Positions 19,320 through 29,274 of a stretch of 52,479 nucleotides of DNA are shown here, piece after piece. The notes under the pieces were generated by a model, which searched no databases, had not been told where the DNA came from, and worked only from the letters and a program-made list of their open reading frames with translations. The position numbers were made by a program, and so were the translations under genes. This stretch comes from Oxalobacteraceae bacterium. GTDB taxonomy: Bacteria; Pseudomonadota; Gammaproteobacteria; Burkholderiales; Burkholderiaceae_D. How positions within the stretch are numbered: position 1 is the stretch's first letter; the number at the start of each line of letters is the position of its first letter. Where the stretch lies: positions 1 to 52,479 of the forward strand of contig CANHZI010000007.1 in assembly GCA_947464955.1 (NCBI GenBank). The letters run 5' to 3'.

Positions 19320-20147
19320 TTAAAAACGTATTGCAAAACCAACACCCGCAGCGATCGTTGGTGAGGCCTTAGTCAAACCTTTGGAAATCCAAGCGTCTAC
19401 CTGAATATCATTTGAAATAAGGTGAGTTACTCCCATATCGAAAGTGGTGACGTTCCCGCCATTCGCCTTCGACTGGATCTGTTGGCCTGAGAGCTCAACA
19501 AAACCCCGCCAATTTTCTGCTAAAGGCCTGCTGGCTGTGATCGCCAAGATACCCATGGTATAGCGTTTCCCTTCGGCATTTTTTTCCATTGCTATACCTG
19601 GCATGAGACCGACTGCAACGTCTCCAGGTAACTCCCATTCTGCAACCATACGTAGCGAGGGACGAACACCTTGGCCTCGGAAAGGTGCAGAACCAGTATC
19701 GAGATCCGCATGTAATAACCAAGCAATGGCCGGGCGGCCAGTGGCTTCATCTGCTTCCTGCATTTGCCATTTGGTGCCAAGGGAAATATCCGAAAAACCA
19801 CTTTCGGACATTGAAGGAAATCCCGTCGCTTGTGCTCTAGCGCGAACATAGCCATCAGTTTCAAGACGCAGCTCCCAAGTTTCACCAACACCGAAACGGA
19901 ACAGAGCGGGGGTATTGTAATTGCTCACTCGCACGCCATCTTGCTTGCTGCGGTCATAGCTAATTCCTGTTTCAAACTGAAAGCGGCCTCGGCCTACCAC
20001 TTGTCCTGATTCGACAAAATCTGGTCTATCCGTTGCGAGTGGTTCAGATTTCGCATTATCTTGCGCGAACACCGGTGTGGAAATCACTGAGCCTGCAAAA
20101 ACTAGGCAAGAAATGAATTTTGTCGTTTGAACTGGAATTAATGGCAT
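19320..20147 (-). CDS. Outer-membrane beta-barrel of the MetA-pathway (PF13557-like) transporter family
   Basis: The 275-residue protein has a signal peptide ending near VFAQD (about residue 29). Then comes LATDRPDFVESGQVVGRGRF, a strong marker of the 'putative MetA-pathway of phenol degradation' barrel family. Alternating aromatic/polar strands follow and the protein ends in F-A-I-R-F, with a terminal Phe as in barrels assembled by BAM. Members are thought to be small-molecule channels or stress-related porins; the substrate is unknown. The start is supported by CAGGAG 8 bases before the ATG. It is divergent from the M1 peptidase gene and probably transcribed alone. Confidence 0.82.
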   Translation of the reverse strand: MPLIPVQTTKFISCLVFAGSVISTPVFAQDNAKSEPLATDRPDFVESGQVVGRGRFQFETGISYDRSKQDGVRVSNYNTPALFRFGVGETWELRLETDGYVRARAQATGFPSMSESGFSDISLGTKWQMQEADEATGRPAIAWLLHADLDTGSAPFRGQGVRPSLRMVAEWELPGDVAVGLMPGIAMEKNAEGKRYTMGILAITASRPLAENWRGFVELSGQQIQSKANGGNVTTFDMGVTHLISNDIQVDAWISKGLTKASPTIAAGVGFAIRF

Positions 20148-20460
20148 ATCAACACTCCTGAAATTACATCAAAAGCTGCATTTGATAGAGGGAACAAAAT
20201 TGACGCTGAGCGAGATGGATCAAGCGCTTGAGAAACTCAAGGAACAAAAATATTGAGTTAATGCAATAAATATAAACGATGCCAACAGGCACCTCAAGAA
20301 AAACAAAATCACCGTGGTTTTTCTGTATATTTGACGAAAACAAGTCTTTTTTGCCGCAATCGAGGAACTTTTCACCCGTAAACACTTCCAAGAGGCGTGA
20401 AAATTTCATTTAAGCAAGAACTTCAATTTTCCGCCCTTTCCACTTCTTGGAGTAAACACA
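20148..20460. other. Divergent promoter region between the outer-membrane protein and M1 peptidase genes
   Basis: About 313 bases that must hold promoters for both genes. An 81-codon frame on the minus strand (20164-20409) lacks a ribosome site and family resemblance, so I do not call it. TTGGAG precedes the M1 peptidase ATG. No convincing operator is visible. Confidence 0.4.
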
Positions 20461-22944
20461 ATGCGTTTGCCTGTTTCCATTGCACTTTTGTGCATGAGCA
20501 TGTCCGCTTTTGCCGCAGACAAGTATGAGGACAAGTTCGCCCAATTAGGTGAACTACTGCCCACCCCAACCTCGGTTCGTACCGCTTCAGGTGCACCTGG
20601 CCATGAATATTGGCAACAGCGTGCTGACTATGTCATTCGCGCCACACTAGACGAATCCAAGCGTGCCATCAGTGGTGCAGAAACCATCACCTACCACAAC
20701 AATTCGCCAGACACCTTGAATTATTTGTGGGTGCAACTCGATCAAAACATCTTCCGTCCTGATTCTGACGCGAATAAAACACGAACCTTACCTTCACGTG
20801 ATGCATGGAAGAACCCAAATGCTGTGAGCTTCCAAGCCATGAGCGTTTTGAATGAGCGCGACTCTTTTGACGGTGGCTTCAAGATTGCATCGGTCAAGGG
20901 TAGCGATGGTCAAGCTTTGAAACATGTGATCAATCGCACCATGATGCGTGTTGACTTGCCAGCACCGCTGAAGCCAGGCGCTAAATTTGTTTTCAGCATC
21001 GACTGGAGCTACAACATCGGCAACGGTAAATTGCTCGGTGGTCGTGATGGCTACGAACACTTCAAAGAAGACAAAAACGATATCTTCGAAATCGCCCAAT
21101 GGTTCCCACGCATGGCCGCTTACTATGATGTCTATGGCTGGCAACACAAGCAGTTCTTGGGCTCTGGTGAATTCACATTGGAATTCGGTGACTACGACGT
21201 ACAATTGACTGTGCCAAGTGACCATGTAGTTTCTGCCACAGGCGAATTGGCGAATGCCGACAACGTACTTAGCGCGACACAACGTGAACGTTTAAAGCAA
21301 GCTCGCACGGCAAAAACACCGGTCGTGATCGTGACGCAAAAAGAAGCAGAAGAAGCTGAAAAAACACGTGCCACAACAAGCAAGACTTGGCACTTCAAAG
21401 CGAAAAACGTGCGTGACTTCGCATGGGCATCTTCGCGTAAATACATCTGGGATGCGCAAGGCTATAAAACTGGCACAAGCTCTGGCTTAGCGATGTCTTT
21501 CTACCCGAAAGAAGCGAATCCATTGTGGGGCCAATACTCGACACAAGCTATCATCCATACAATCGAACAATACAATAAGTTCTCACTTGATTATCCATAC
21601 CCAATCGCACAATCAGTGAATGGTCCACAAGGTGGTATGGAATATCCAATGTTGTCGTTCAATGGTGGCCGTCCAACGAAGGATAAGAAAACTGGCGAAC
21701 TGACTTACTCCAAACGCACTAAATATGGCTTGATTAGCGTCATCATTCACGAAGTTGGTCATAATTACTTCCCAATGATCGTCAACTCTGACGAGCGTCA
21801 ATGGACTTGGATGGACGAAGGTTTGAACTCTTTCGTACAAAGCTTGGCCGAACAAGCTTGGGAAGAGAATTATCCTGGCACACGTGGTGAACCGCGCGGC
21901 ATCGTTGACTACATGAAGAGTCAAAATCAGGTGCCTATCATGACCAACTCTGAATCTTTATTGCAGTTTGGTCCAAATGCGTATGCAAAACCTGCTGCGG
22001 GCTTACATATTTTGCGTGAAACGATTTTGGGCCGCGAATTGTTCGACTTTGCCTTTAAAGAATATGCACAACGTTGGAAATTCAAACGTCCAACACCAGC
22101 TGACTTCTTCCGCACCATGGAAGACGCTTCTGGTACAGACCTTGACTGGTTCTGGCGCGGTTGGTTCTACACAACTGACCCAGTCGATATCAGTATCGAT
22201 GGTATCGTCGAGTACACAGTATCGAGCAAAGATCCAGAAGTAGAAAAAGCCTGGCGCCGTGCGCAGTTCCAAGCAGAACCTATTTCCACAGCAAATCAAA
22301 CCGACAAAGGTAAGTTGGAACGCCGTCTCGATTCGCATCCAGAGTTGAAAGATTTCTACAACGAGAATGACGATTTCACTGTCACCAATAAAGATCGCAA
22401 CACCTATGCTGACTTGATGAAATCTCTAGAAGCAGATGAAAAAGCGATGCTCAAATCTGGCAAGTACTTCTACTTGGTTGATTTCTCGAATGTCGGAGGC
22501 TTGGTGATGCCTTTAATTTTGGAAGTGCAACTGCAAAGTGGCAAGAAATATGTAGAACGTATTCCTGCTGAAGTATGGCGTTACAACTCGAAGAAAATCA
22601 CCAAGTTGATCGTGACGGATGAGCCTTTGGTTGGCATCACACAAGATCCTTATTTGGAAACTGCGGACATCGACACCAATAACAACTCATGGCCACGTAA
22701 GATTACGAAGTCACGTGTGGAATTGTTTAAGATGAATTTCCCGCCGAATGACATGATGGCAGATTACAAAACGCCTTTGAACACTGAGAAGAAAGAAGCT
22801 GCCAAGGATGCCGCTAAACCTGCGGAAGCAAAACCAGCAGAAGCTGCACCAGCACCTGCTGCAGCGCCAGCAGCAACACCAGCTCCAGCAAAAGCTAGCA
22901 AAGCGGCAAAACCGGCCAAGGCTGCAGTGAAAGAAGTAAAATAG
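20461..22944 (+). CDS. Exported M1-family zinc metallopeptidase
   Basis: An 827-residue aminopeptidase-like protein with a signal peptide (about 1-19, ending SAFAAD). The N-terminal region is the beta-saddle domain of M1 enzymes. GGMEYP at about 396-401 stands where the GAMEN-type exopeptidase loop is found. The zinc site is H430-E-V-G-H434 with E453 in WMDEG, 18 residues on, the exact M1 spacing. The C-terminal 50 residues are low-complexity Ala/Pro/Lys with repeated KPAEAKPAEAAPAP-like text, possibly a flexible or cell-wall-proximal tail. It is followed after 29 bases by a DUF6702 gene and then a TonB-dependent receptor on the same strand, suggesting cleavage of peptides in the periplasm linked to uptake. 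Confidence 0.9.
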   Translation: MRLPVSIALLCMSMSAFAADKYEDKFAQLGELLPTPTSVRTASGAPGHEYWQQRADYVIRATLDESKRAISGAETITYHNNSPDTLNYLWVQLDQNIFRPDSDANKTRTLPSRDAWKNPNAVSFQAMSVLNERDSFDGGFKIASVKGSDGQALKHVINRTMMRVDLPAPLKPGAKFVFSIDWSYNIGNGKLLGGRDGYEHFKEDKNDIFEIAQWFPRMAAYYDVYGWQHKQFLGSGEFTLEFGDYDVQLTVPSDHVVSATGELANADNVLSATQRERLKQARTAKTPVVIVTQKEAEEAEKTRATTSKTWHFKAKNVRDFAWASSRKYIWDAQGYKTGTSSGLAMSFYPKEANPLWGQYSTQAIIHTIEQYNKFSLDYPYPIAQSVNGPQGGMEYPMLSFNGGRPTKDKKTGELTYSKRTKYGLISVIIHEVGHNYFPMIVNSDERQWTWMDEGLNSFVQSLAEQAWEENYPGTRGEPRGIVDYMKSQNQVPIMTNSESLLQFGPNAYAKPAAGLHILRETILGRELFDFAFKEYAQRWKFKRPTPADFFRTMEDASGTDLDWFWRGWFYTTDPVDISIDGIVEYTVSSKDPEVEKAWRRAQFQAEPISTANQTDKGKLERRLDSHPELKDFYNENDDFTVTNKDRNTYADLMKSLEADEKAMLKSGKYFYLVDFSNVGGLVMPLILEVQLQSGKKYVERIPAEVWRYNSKKITKLIVTDEPLVGITQDPYLETADIDTNNNSWPRKITKSRVELFKMNFPPNDMMADYKTPLNTEKKEAAKDAAKPAEAKPAEAAPAPAAAPAATPAPAKASKAAKPAKAAVKEVK

Positions 22945-22973
22945 GTCATTCCGTTCCAATTGATTAGAAACAA

Positions 22974-23480
22974 ATGACTCTATCTCGTATCAAAATCGGC
23001 CTTGCCACAGCACTCATGTTTTTAAGTGCTGCGGCATTTGGCCATCGGTTTCATGCTGGTATCACTGATATCAGCATGAATTCTCGAAGCGGTAACACAG
23101 AAATCGTGCATACCTTTATGGCACACGATGTGGAGGCGCTTCTTGAAAACCTGTATCAACGTCAATTCGATTTAAGCGATCCTGATGATGTGCAGGTTTT
23201 CAAGAAATACTTCGAAAAGCAGTTTTATATTCTGAACCCTCAACAAGAGAAGCTCGACATCAAATGGGTAGGATTGCGAGTAGATCCGAATAGCGTGTTC
23301 GTATTTCAAGAGATTGAGAAGCATGCGCTAGCACCTGAATCCATCATTCATCAAGCCGTGCTCACAGACTTTTTAGTTGATCAAGTCAATACCTTGAATA
23401 TCAACGCTGAGAAAAGTAATGGTAAGTCAGTGCAGACCTTGACTTTCCATCGCGCAAAACGCGAACAACTTGTTCCCTAA
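22974..23480 (+). CDS. DUF6702 family exported protein
   Basis: The 168-residue protein has a signal peptide (about 1-23, ending AAFGHR). The mature part, beginning RFHAGITDISMNSRSGNTEI, followed by a VHTFMAHDVEALL segment, matches DUF6702, a small beta-rich family often found beside M1 peptidases. Its function is unknown. It lies 29 bases after the M1 peptidase and 58 before the TonB receptor. The ribosome site is weak (AGAAAC), consistent with translation coupled to the upstream gene. Confidence 0.75.
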   Translation: MTLSRIKIGLATALMFLSAAAFGHRFHAGITDISMNSRSGNTEIVHTFMAHDVEALLENLYQRQFDLSDPDDVQVFKKYFEKQFYILNPQQEKLDIKWVGLRVDPNSVFVFQEIEKHALAPESIIHQAVLTDFLVDQVNTLNINAEKSNGKSVQTLTFHRAKREQLVP

Positions 23481-23538
23481 TCACCCGTTAACGCAAAGCG
23501 CTTCATAGCAGCAATGGGCGCTTAGCTGCACATGTAAG

Positions 23539-25575
23539 ATGAAACTTCGAACCCTCACTCTCAACCTACTGATCGCCCTTCACGCCAATGCCTTTGCCGA
23601 CGACTCTTTGGTTCATCGTGTCAGCATTGATGGTTCACGTAGCAGTCAGCTTGGCTTACTCGACGCCGCCAATGCGGGAATGATCGGTCAGAAAAAATTA
23701 GAGAATATGACCACCTATCGCCCGGGTGAGCTGCTTGAAGCCATTCCTGGCGTCATCGTGAGTCAGCATAGTGGCGAAGGCAAAGCGAATCAGTTTTACC
23801 TACGGGGTTTTAATCTTGATCATGGTACTGATTTGCGCACCACGCTTGATGATATGCCTGTCAACCAACGTAGTCATTCACACGGCCAAGGCTGGACCGA
23901 TTTGAATTTCTTGATTCCCGAGCTAGCGGCTCGTATGGACTACAAGAAAGGCCCGTATTCCTCCACCACTGGCGATTTTTCTTCGGCAGGCAGTGCCGCG
24001 ATCACTTACGCCAATCGCCTGCGTCAAAGCATTTTTAGCAGCACCGTGGGTGAGCATAACTATCAACGTGCTTTGCTCGCCGCGTCACCAGATTTTGCCG
24101 ATGGCAGCCTCTTCTATGCGCTAGAGTTGATGCACAACGATGGCCCTTTCATACAAGGTGACAACTTCAAGAAAATCAATGCGGTGTTACGCTATAGCGA
24201 AGGCTTTGCGAACAATGGTTTTAACTTGAGCGCAATGTTGTATCGCGGCAGTTGGAACGCCACCGACCAAATTCCCTTACGCGCCGTCGAGAACGGCAGC
24301 CTCGATCCTTATGATGCCATTGATCACAGTGACGGCGGTCAAGCGCATCGCTACAGTCTGTCCAGCGTCTGGAGGCGCACGAATAATGACGAAGCTAGTA
24401 AAGTAAGTGCATACCTGATTCACAATCAGCTCGACTTGTTTTCGAATTTCACTTACTTCATGGATGACCCCATCAATGGTGACCAATTTAGCCAACCCGA
24501 TAAGCGTGTGACCAGCGGGATCAATGCGAGCCATACTTGGCATTCCCACCTCTACGGTAACAACACCGACTTGACACTGGGCAGCCAAATTCAGAACGAC
24601 AATATCTTCAATGGCTTGAATAAAACACGCGAACGTCAAACTGTATCAACTGTGAGACGTGACCATATTAAAGAACTGAGCATAGGCCTCTATGCAGATA
24701 TGAGCACGCGCTGGAGCGAATATTTCCGCAGTAATTTAGGTCTGCGTTTGGATCGTTACCAATTTCAAGTACAAAGTGATCGCCTTGAAAATTCAGGAAA
24801 GACCAGTGATCAATTGCTCAGCCCTTCTGCAAGCTTGGTATTTGGACCGTGGAAGCAAACTGAGTTTTACTTCAATCTGGGGCGTGGCTTCCACAGTAAT
24901 GATGCACGTGCCACGCTCACTCGCCTCGATCCGCAAAGCCTACAAAACACCGAAGTGTCGCTAGGATTAGTTCGTTCATATGGGCAGGAAGTCGGTTTGC
25001 GTAGCGAATGGCTACCGCGCCTACAAACGAGTATCTCTTTGTATCGCCTCGACTTCGACTCTGAGCTCAACTTCGTCGGCGATGCCGGAACCACCGAGGC
25101 GGGGCGCCCTAGCCGCCGTCATGGTGTTGAAATATCGACTTCCTACCAAGCTAGCAATTGGTTGAACATCGATCTTGACGCTGCCTATGCACGCGCACGC
25201 TATCGCGACGCCGATATCGCCACGCGCCACGTCGTTGGTGCGGTAGAAGGTGTGGCCCAACTATCGGCAACTGTCGATAAACTCGGTGCGTGGTCTGGTG
25301 CCTTGCGTCTACGTTATTTCGGCCCACGCGCCTTGACTGAAGACAATCTCGTACGTTCTCGTCCAAGTTCGACACTAAATGGCCGCATCAGCTATAAGTT
25401 TAGCCCGAGTGTAAAGTTGGAACTAGAAGGCTTTAATCTTAGCAATCGCCGTGACTCAGCCATCGACTACTACTATGCCTCCCAGCTGAAAAACGAAGCA
25501 GTAGCGAAAGAAGACAAACATTTCCATCCGATAGAGCCACGCTCATTTCGTTTGATGCTAGTCAAGACCTTCTAA
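23539..25575 (+). CDS. TonB-dependent outer-membrane receptor
   Basis: This 678-residue protein has a signal peptide (about 1-20). The plug domain at about 50-160 has PGELLEAIPGVIVSQHSGEG followed by NQFYLRGFNLDHGTD, both typical of TonB-dependent receptors. A 22-strand-type barrel follows, with LRLRYFGPRALTE near the end and a C-terminal Phe. No clear TonB box is visible in the first mature residues. The receptor imports a ligand (siderophore, metal chelate, peptide or sugar) using energy from TonB-ExbBD, none of which is encoded here. Its position after the M1 peptidase and DUF6702 genes suggests a peptide or peptide-bound ligand, but this is inference. Confidence 0.9.
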   Translation: MKLRTLTLNLLIALHANAFADDSLVHRVSIDGSRSSQLGLLDAANAGMIGQKKLENMTTYRPGELLEAIPGVIVSQHSGEGKANQFYLRGFNLDHGTDLRTTLDDMPVNQRSHSHGQGWTDLNFLIPELAARMDYKKGPYSSTTGDFSSAGSAAITYANRLRQSIFSSTVGEHNYQRALLAASPDFADGSLFYALELMHNDGPFIQGDNFKKINAVLRYSEGFANNGFNLSAMLYRGSWNATDQIPLRAVENGSLDPYDAIDHSDGGQAHRYSLSSVWRRTNNDEASKVSAYLIHNQLDLFSNFTYFMDDPINGDQFSQPDKRVTSGINASHTWHSHLYGNNTDLTLGSQIQNDNIFNGLNKTRERQTVSTVRRDHIKELSIGLYADMSTRWSEYFRSNLGLRLDRYQFQVQSDRLENSGKTSDQLLSPSASLVFGPWKQTEFYFNLGRGFHSNDARATLTRLDPQSLQNTEVSLGLVRSYGQEVGLRSEWLPRLQTSISLYRLDFDSELNFVGDAGTTEAGRPSRRHGVEISTSYQASNWLNIDLDAAYARARYRDADIATRHVVGAVEGVAQLSATVDKLGAWSGALRLRYFGPRALTEDNLVRSRPSSTLNGRISYKFSPSVKLELEGFNLSNRRDSAIDYYYASQLKNEAVAKEDKHFHPIEPRSFRLMLVKTF

Positions 25576-25615
25576 GCCAGACACCTGGTCAAGAGGCGGT
25601 AACGCTGCATAGGGT

Positions 25616-25643
25616 TTGACACTGTGCTGCCATGGGTTACACT
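25616..25643 (+). promoter_or_regulatory. Promoter of the asmA-like gene
   Basis: TTGACA at 25616-25621 is followed, after 16 bases, by TACACT at 25638-25643. A TTG in this -35 box opens the longest frame of the asmA-like gene, but it is better read as promoter than as a start codon. Confidence 0.6.
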
Positions 25644-25681
25644 GCCAGCATCTGATCCGACTTTGCACAATGGGAGTTTCC

Positions 25682-27859
25682 ATGCAGCGCGTTCTCAAAT
25701 ACCTCGCCATCACCTTTGGCGTAATTCTCTTGATTTTCGGTGTTCTGATTGCGTATCTGAGTTTCGCATTCGACCCCAATCAATTCAAAGCACAAATCAT
25801 CCAAACCGTACAAGAAAAGCAGCAGCGCCAACTCAGCATCAATGGCAATATTGCTTTGCGATTTTTTCCTAAAATCGGCGTCGAATTAGAGAATGTCGCT
25901 TTATCTGAATTCCAAAGCAAGCAAGAATTTGCCAGCCTCGCTCGCGCCCGAGTTTCATTGGCATTGATGCCTTTGTTACGCAAACAAATTGTCATCGATA
26001 AAATTGCCTTGCACGAGCTCAAACTTCGCTATGTGCGCGATGCCGATGGCAAGAGCAATATCGACGATCTCACGGCAAAAAAAGATAAAGAAAAAACGGA
26101 GACCTCAGTTGAAGGAAAAACTGAAAGTAACGGCCCTATACAATTTGAAGTCGATGGCATAGAGATCAAGAATGCGCAGATTCAGATCAAGGATGAAAAA
26201 GCCAAAGTGCAAGGGCAAATTTCTGCCTTCAATCTGAATACGGGAAAACTCAGCAACCGCAGCAATACACCCTTCACTCTCGACACCCATCTGCAGCTGC
26301 TACAACCTAAGGTCGATGCGCGATTGACGATGTCGAGCGAAGTTCAACTTTCGCTGGCTGATGCCAATTACACGCTCAAAGATTTGAAACTCAGTCTCGA
26401 GGCACAACTCGAACAACAAGTCGCCAAGCTGAACGTGACGAGCGCTTTATTTGGAAAAAATGCCGAGACCTGGTTCACTGATGGCATCGACATTCAAGCC
26501 TCGCTCAATGCAGCAAAAGACGCACAAGACCTGAAACTCAACGCCAAGACCGGAAAACTCAATCTCAAGGCATCACAGCTAAGTTTTGACCAATTGCAGA
26601 TCGATCTGCAACAACAAAAAGGCAAAGCCATCAGTCAGGTCACTTTGAAGAGCCCGCTTGTATTTGATGTTGGCCTTTCCAAGTTCGAACTCAAGGGGCT
26701 TAAGATCGACACTCTGATTAAAGATCCCAGTTTGGCGCAGAACGAGATCCGCATTCCGATTGACGGAGACATCGTGGTCGAGCTTGAACAGAAAAAGCTC
26801 GCAGCAAACTTACGCAGTCAATTTGACGATAGTCGTATCAGCACTACATTCAACCTAACTGATTTCGCGCACCCAGCGATTCAATTTAAACTGCTTGTCG
26901 ACCACATCAATGTCGATCGCTACATCAAGCACGACGCCAGCACAAACACCAGCAAGCCAGAACAAGAACAAAAACCCATTGACCTCAGCATACTCAACAA
27001 ACTGAATGTACAAGGCCAAATCGAGCTCAAACAATTACAGGCGAAAAATCTGCATTTCACTGACATCGTCTTGCCAATAAAAATTCAAGGTGGTGAATTA
27101 CAGATTAATGAGATGCGCGCCCAACTCTACCAAGGCAGCCTTCAAGGAAAGCTCAGTCTTAGCAGCGAGAATCGCGTAAAAGTTTCGCAAAATCTGAGCA
27201 ATATCAACATCAATCCCTTACTCAAAGACTTCATGCAGAAGGATATACTCGAAGGCCGCGGCAATCTTAATTTGAATATCGATACCCACGGAAAATTCAC
27301 TCAAGACTTCAAGCAAAACTTAAACGGCGTGGTCACTGCCAAGCTCAATGACGGTGCGGTCAAAGGTATCAATTTGGCGAAATCTTTACGTGACTTTAAG
27401 GCGAAGATTCTCAACAAAACCGATCAGCAACAAGCAGCCAACAGTGCAGAGAAAACCGATTTCTCAGCACTCTCAGCAAGCATTGTTTTTAAAGACGGTA
27501 TCGGTCAAAGCGATGATCTCGACATGAAATCACCGTTCTTGCGGGTTGGCGGTAGCGGTAAAGTGAATCTACGCGAGAACAATCTCGACTACACAGCCAA
27601 AGTCATGGTGGTCAACACTGCTACAGGCCAAGACGGCACCGATTTATCGCAATTGAAAGACATCAGCATCCCCGTGCGTTTAAGCGGCCCCTTCGACAAA
27701 CTCGGCTATCAGATTCTTTACGCACAAATCGGAAGCGACGCTTTGAAGGCAGCATTCAAAGCGAAGGCAGCGCCCGTATTGGAAGAGAAAAAACAAGAAT
27801 TAAAACAAAAAGTGAATGAGCAGCTGAAAGATAAACTTAAAGGATTGCTGAACAGATAG
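25682..27859 (+). CDS. AsmA-family envelope protein
   Basis: A 725-residue AsmA-like protein. An N-terminal anchor (about 5-28, ITFGVILLIFGVLIAYLSF) leads to a periplasmic body of repeated beta-strand groove segments. GNIALRFFPKIGVELENVAL is the standard AsmA N-terminal signature. The C-terminal AsmA_2-type region (about 515-690) has GRGNLNLNIDTHG, then VTAKLNDGAVKGINLAKSLR and VRLSGPFDKLGYQI. The family is linked to phospholipid transport and outer-membrane assembly. I chose ATG 25682 because GGGAG lies 5 bases upstream; longer versions start within the promoter. It runs tail-to-tail toward mutT. Confidence 0.9.
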   Translation: MQRVLKYLAITFGVILLIFGVLIAYLSFAFDPNQFKAQIIQTVQEKQQRQLSINGNIALRFFPKIGVELENVALSEFQSKQEFASLARARVSLALMPLLRKQIVIDKIALHELKLRYVRDADGKSNIDDLTAKKDKEKTETSVEGKTESNGPIQFEVDGIEIKNAQIQIKDEKAKVQGQISAFNLNTGKLSNRSNTPFTLDTHLQLLQPKVDARLTMSSEVQLSLADANYTLKDLKLSLEAQLEQQVAKLNVTSALFGKNAETWFTDGIDIQASLNAAKDAQDLKLNAKTGKLNLKASQLSFDQLQIDLQQQKGKAISQVTLKSPLVFDVGLSKFELKGLKIDTLIKDPSLAQNEIRIPIDGDIVVELEQKKLAANLRSQFDDSRISTTFNLTDFAHPAIQFKLLVDHINVDRYIKHDASTNTSKPEQEQKPIDLSILNKLNVQGQIELKQLQAKNLHFTDIVLPIKIQGGELQINEMRAQLYQGSLQGKLSLSSENRVKVSQNLSNININPLLKDFMQKDILEGRGNLNLNIDTHGKFTQDFKQNLNGVVTAKLNDGAVKGINLAKSLRDFKAKILNKTDQQQAANSAEKTDFSALSASIVFKDGIGQSDDLDMKSPFLRVGGSGKVNLRENNLDYTAKVMVVNTATGQDGTDLSQLKDISIPVRLSGPFDKLGYQILYAQIGSDALKAAFKAKAAPVLEEKKQELKQKVNEQLKDKLKGLLNR

Positions 27860-27942
27860 GTATACTTTGCTGAGTGCCCTCAAAATACTGAACCGACATC
27901 AAACACGTACTTTAGTTGAGTTGATCATCCGGTTATTGAGAA

Positions 27943-28365
27943 TTAGGACGAGACCGCGCGCAATTGATTCAAATCTTCAATCAAAGGAATCGTCGCTGGC
28001 AGCAAAGGCTGTACGTCGACGCTGCCCTGCCACGCGAAAGCTTGCCCCTCTAGACTTTGTGGTTCGCCTTCCCAATGGCGAGAAATGTAGAAATACAAAC
28101 GTACGTGGGCATGCGGATAGACGTGTTCAACACAGCACCAAGGCTCGGCGCAGACGATTTTCACTCCAAGCTCTTCCATGAACTCACGACGCAAAGCGTC
28201 GGCGACATCCTCGCCCGCTTCGACTTTACCACCAGGGAATTCCCAATAACCTGCGTAGGGCTTACCTGCGGGCCGCTGACCGAGCAAAACGTCTCCATTC
28301 GCTTTCATGAGAATGCCGACAGCAACGTCGATAGGTTTAATCACTTGTGCTTGACTCGTATTCAT
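27943..28365 (-). CDS. mutT: NUDIX hydrolase MutT (8-oxo-dGTP diphosphatase)
   Basis: Hydrolyses 8-oxo-dGTP so that it is not built into DNA opposite adenine. The 140-residue protein contains a full Nudix box, GGKVEAGEDVADALRREF then MEELG, matching Gx5Ex7REUxEExGU. GQRPAGKPYAGYWEFPGG is typical of MutT proteins. It lies 35 bases after the DUF815 ATPase gene and downstream of argJ, an order I recall from other Burkholderiales. An operon is likely, although a terminator follows argJ. Confidence 0.9.
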   Translation of the reverse strand: MNTSQAQVIKPIDVAVGILMKANGDVLLGQRPAGKPYAGYWEFPGGKVEAGEDVADALRREFMEELGVKIVCAEPWCCVEHVYPHAHVRLYFYISRHWEGEPQSLEGQAFAWQGSVDVQPLLPATIPLIEDLNQLRAVSS

Positions 28366-28400
28366 TGGTCTTGGGGTAAGGTTAATGTTGTGTCGGTGGT

Positions 28401-29264
28401 TTACGCTTTTCGTCCAGCATAGTCACGGGCGAATTGCCATGCGACCCGGCCTGAGCGAGAACCACGTTGCAATGCCCATTGCAAGGCTTCAGTGCGGGAC
28501 GCTGCAATCGCCGGAGCATCGCAGCCAAAGCTACGCAACCAGTGCGCTACGATATCAAGATAGTCGTCTTGTTTGAACGAATAAAACGAGACCCAGAGGC
28601 CAAAGCGTTCAGACAAAGAGATCTTTTCCTCAACCGTTTCGCCCGGATGCAAATCACCGTCGTCAGCATGCACATAAGTCGCATTGTCCGACATTTTCTC
28701 AGGCAGTAAATGACGACGATTCGACGTCGCATAAATCAAAACATTAGCTGAAGTGCCTGCGATACTGCCGTCGAGCGCCACCTTCAGGGCTTTATAGCCG
28801 GCTTCACCTTCTTCGAACGAGAGATCGTCACAAAATAAGACGAATTTTTCAGGGCGATCGGCAACGAGCTCGACGATGTCTGGTAGATCTGCCATGTCAG
28901 CTTTATCGACTTCAATCAAACGCAAGCCTTGATCCGCAAAATGCTGCAGACATGCTTTAATCAGAGATGATTTACCCGTGCCACGAGCGCCGGTCAGTAA
29001 GACATTATTGGCGGGTTTTCCTTGCACAAACTGACGCGTATTTTGCTCAATTAAGCGCTTCTGCTGCTCGATATGCTGCAAGTCATCAAACCGCAGAGTG
29101 GCAGGCACTTTGATCGCTTGCAGGTAGGCCTGTGTTCCGCGTTTACGCCAACGAAACGCCGTACTTGCGCTCCAGTCTGGCGCAGGCATCTCCGCTGGTA
29201 GCAAGTGTTCTAAGCGATCGAGCAGGTGTTCGGCGCGTTGCAAAAATTGATCGAGAGCTGTCAT
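28401..29264 (-). CDS. DUF815-family AAA-type ATP-binding protein
   Basis: A 287-residue P-loop protein with Walker A GARGTGKSS (about residues 97-105) and a Walker-B-like segment VLFCDDLSFEEGEAGY. The sequence IYATSNRRHLLPE is a DUF815 signature, followed by LHPGETVEEKISLSERFGLW. The N-terminal ~70 residues are helical and family-specific. The biochemical role is unknown; it is widespread in beta- and gammaproteobacteria. It lies between argJ and mutT on the same strand, separated from argJ by a good terminator, so it probably starts from its own promoter or by read-through. Confidence 0.88.
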   Translation of the reverse strand: MTALDQFLQRAEHLLDRLEHLLPAEMPAPDWSASTAFRWRKRGTQAYLQAIKVPATLRFDDLQHIEQQKRLIEQNTRQFVQGKPANNVLLTGARGTGKSSLIKACLQHFADQGLRLIEVDKADMADLPDIVELVADRPEKFVLFCDDLSFEEGEAGYKALKVALDGSIAGTSANVLIYATSNRRHLLPEKMSDNATYVHADDGDLHPGETVEEKISLSERFGLWVSFYSFKQDDYLDIVAHWLRSFGCDAPAIAASRTEALQWALQRGSRSGRVAWQFARDYAGRKA

Positions 29265-29274
29265 GGCATCTTAC

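Noticed and set aside
20164-20409. 81-codon hydrophobic minus-strand frame upstream of the outer-membrane protein
   Set aside because: No ribosome site, no recognisable family, and it lies in the divergent promoter region. Possible but unsupported.
25616-25681. N-terminal extension of the asmA-like protein from a TTG
   Set aside because: The TTG is part of a TTGACA -35 box and GGGAG marks ATG 25682 as the start.
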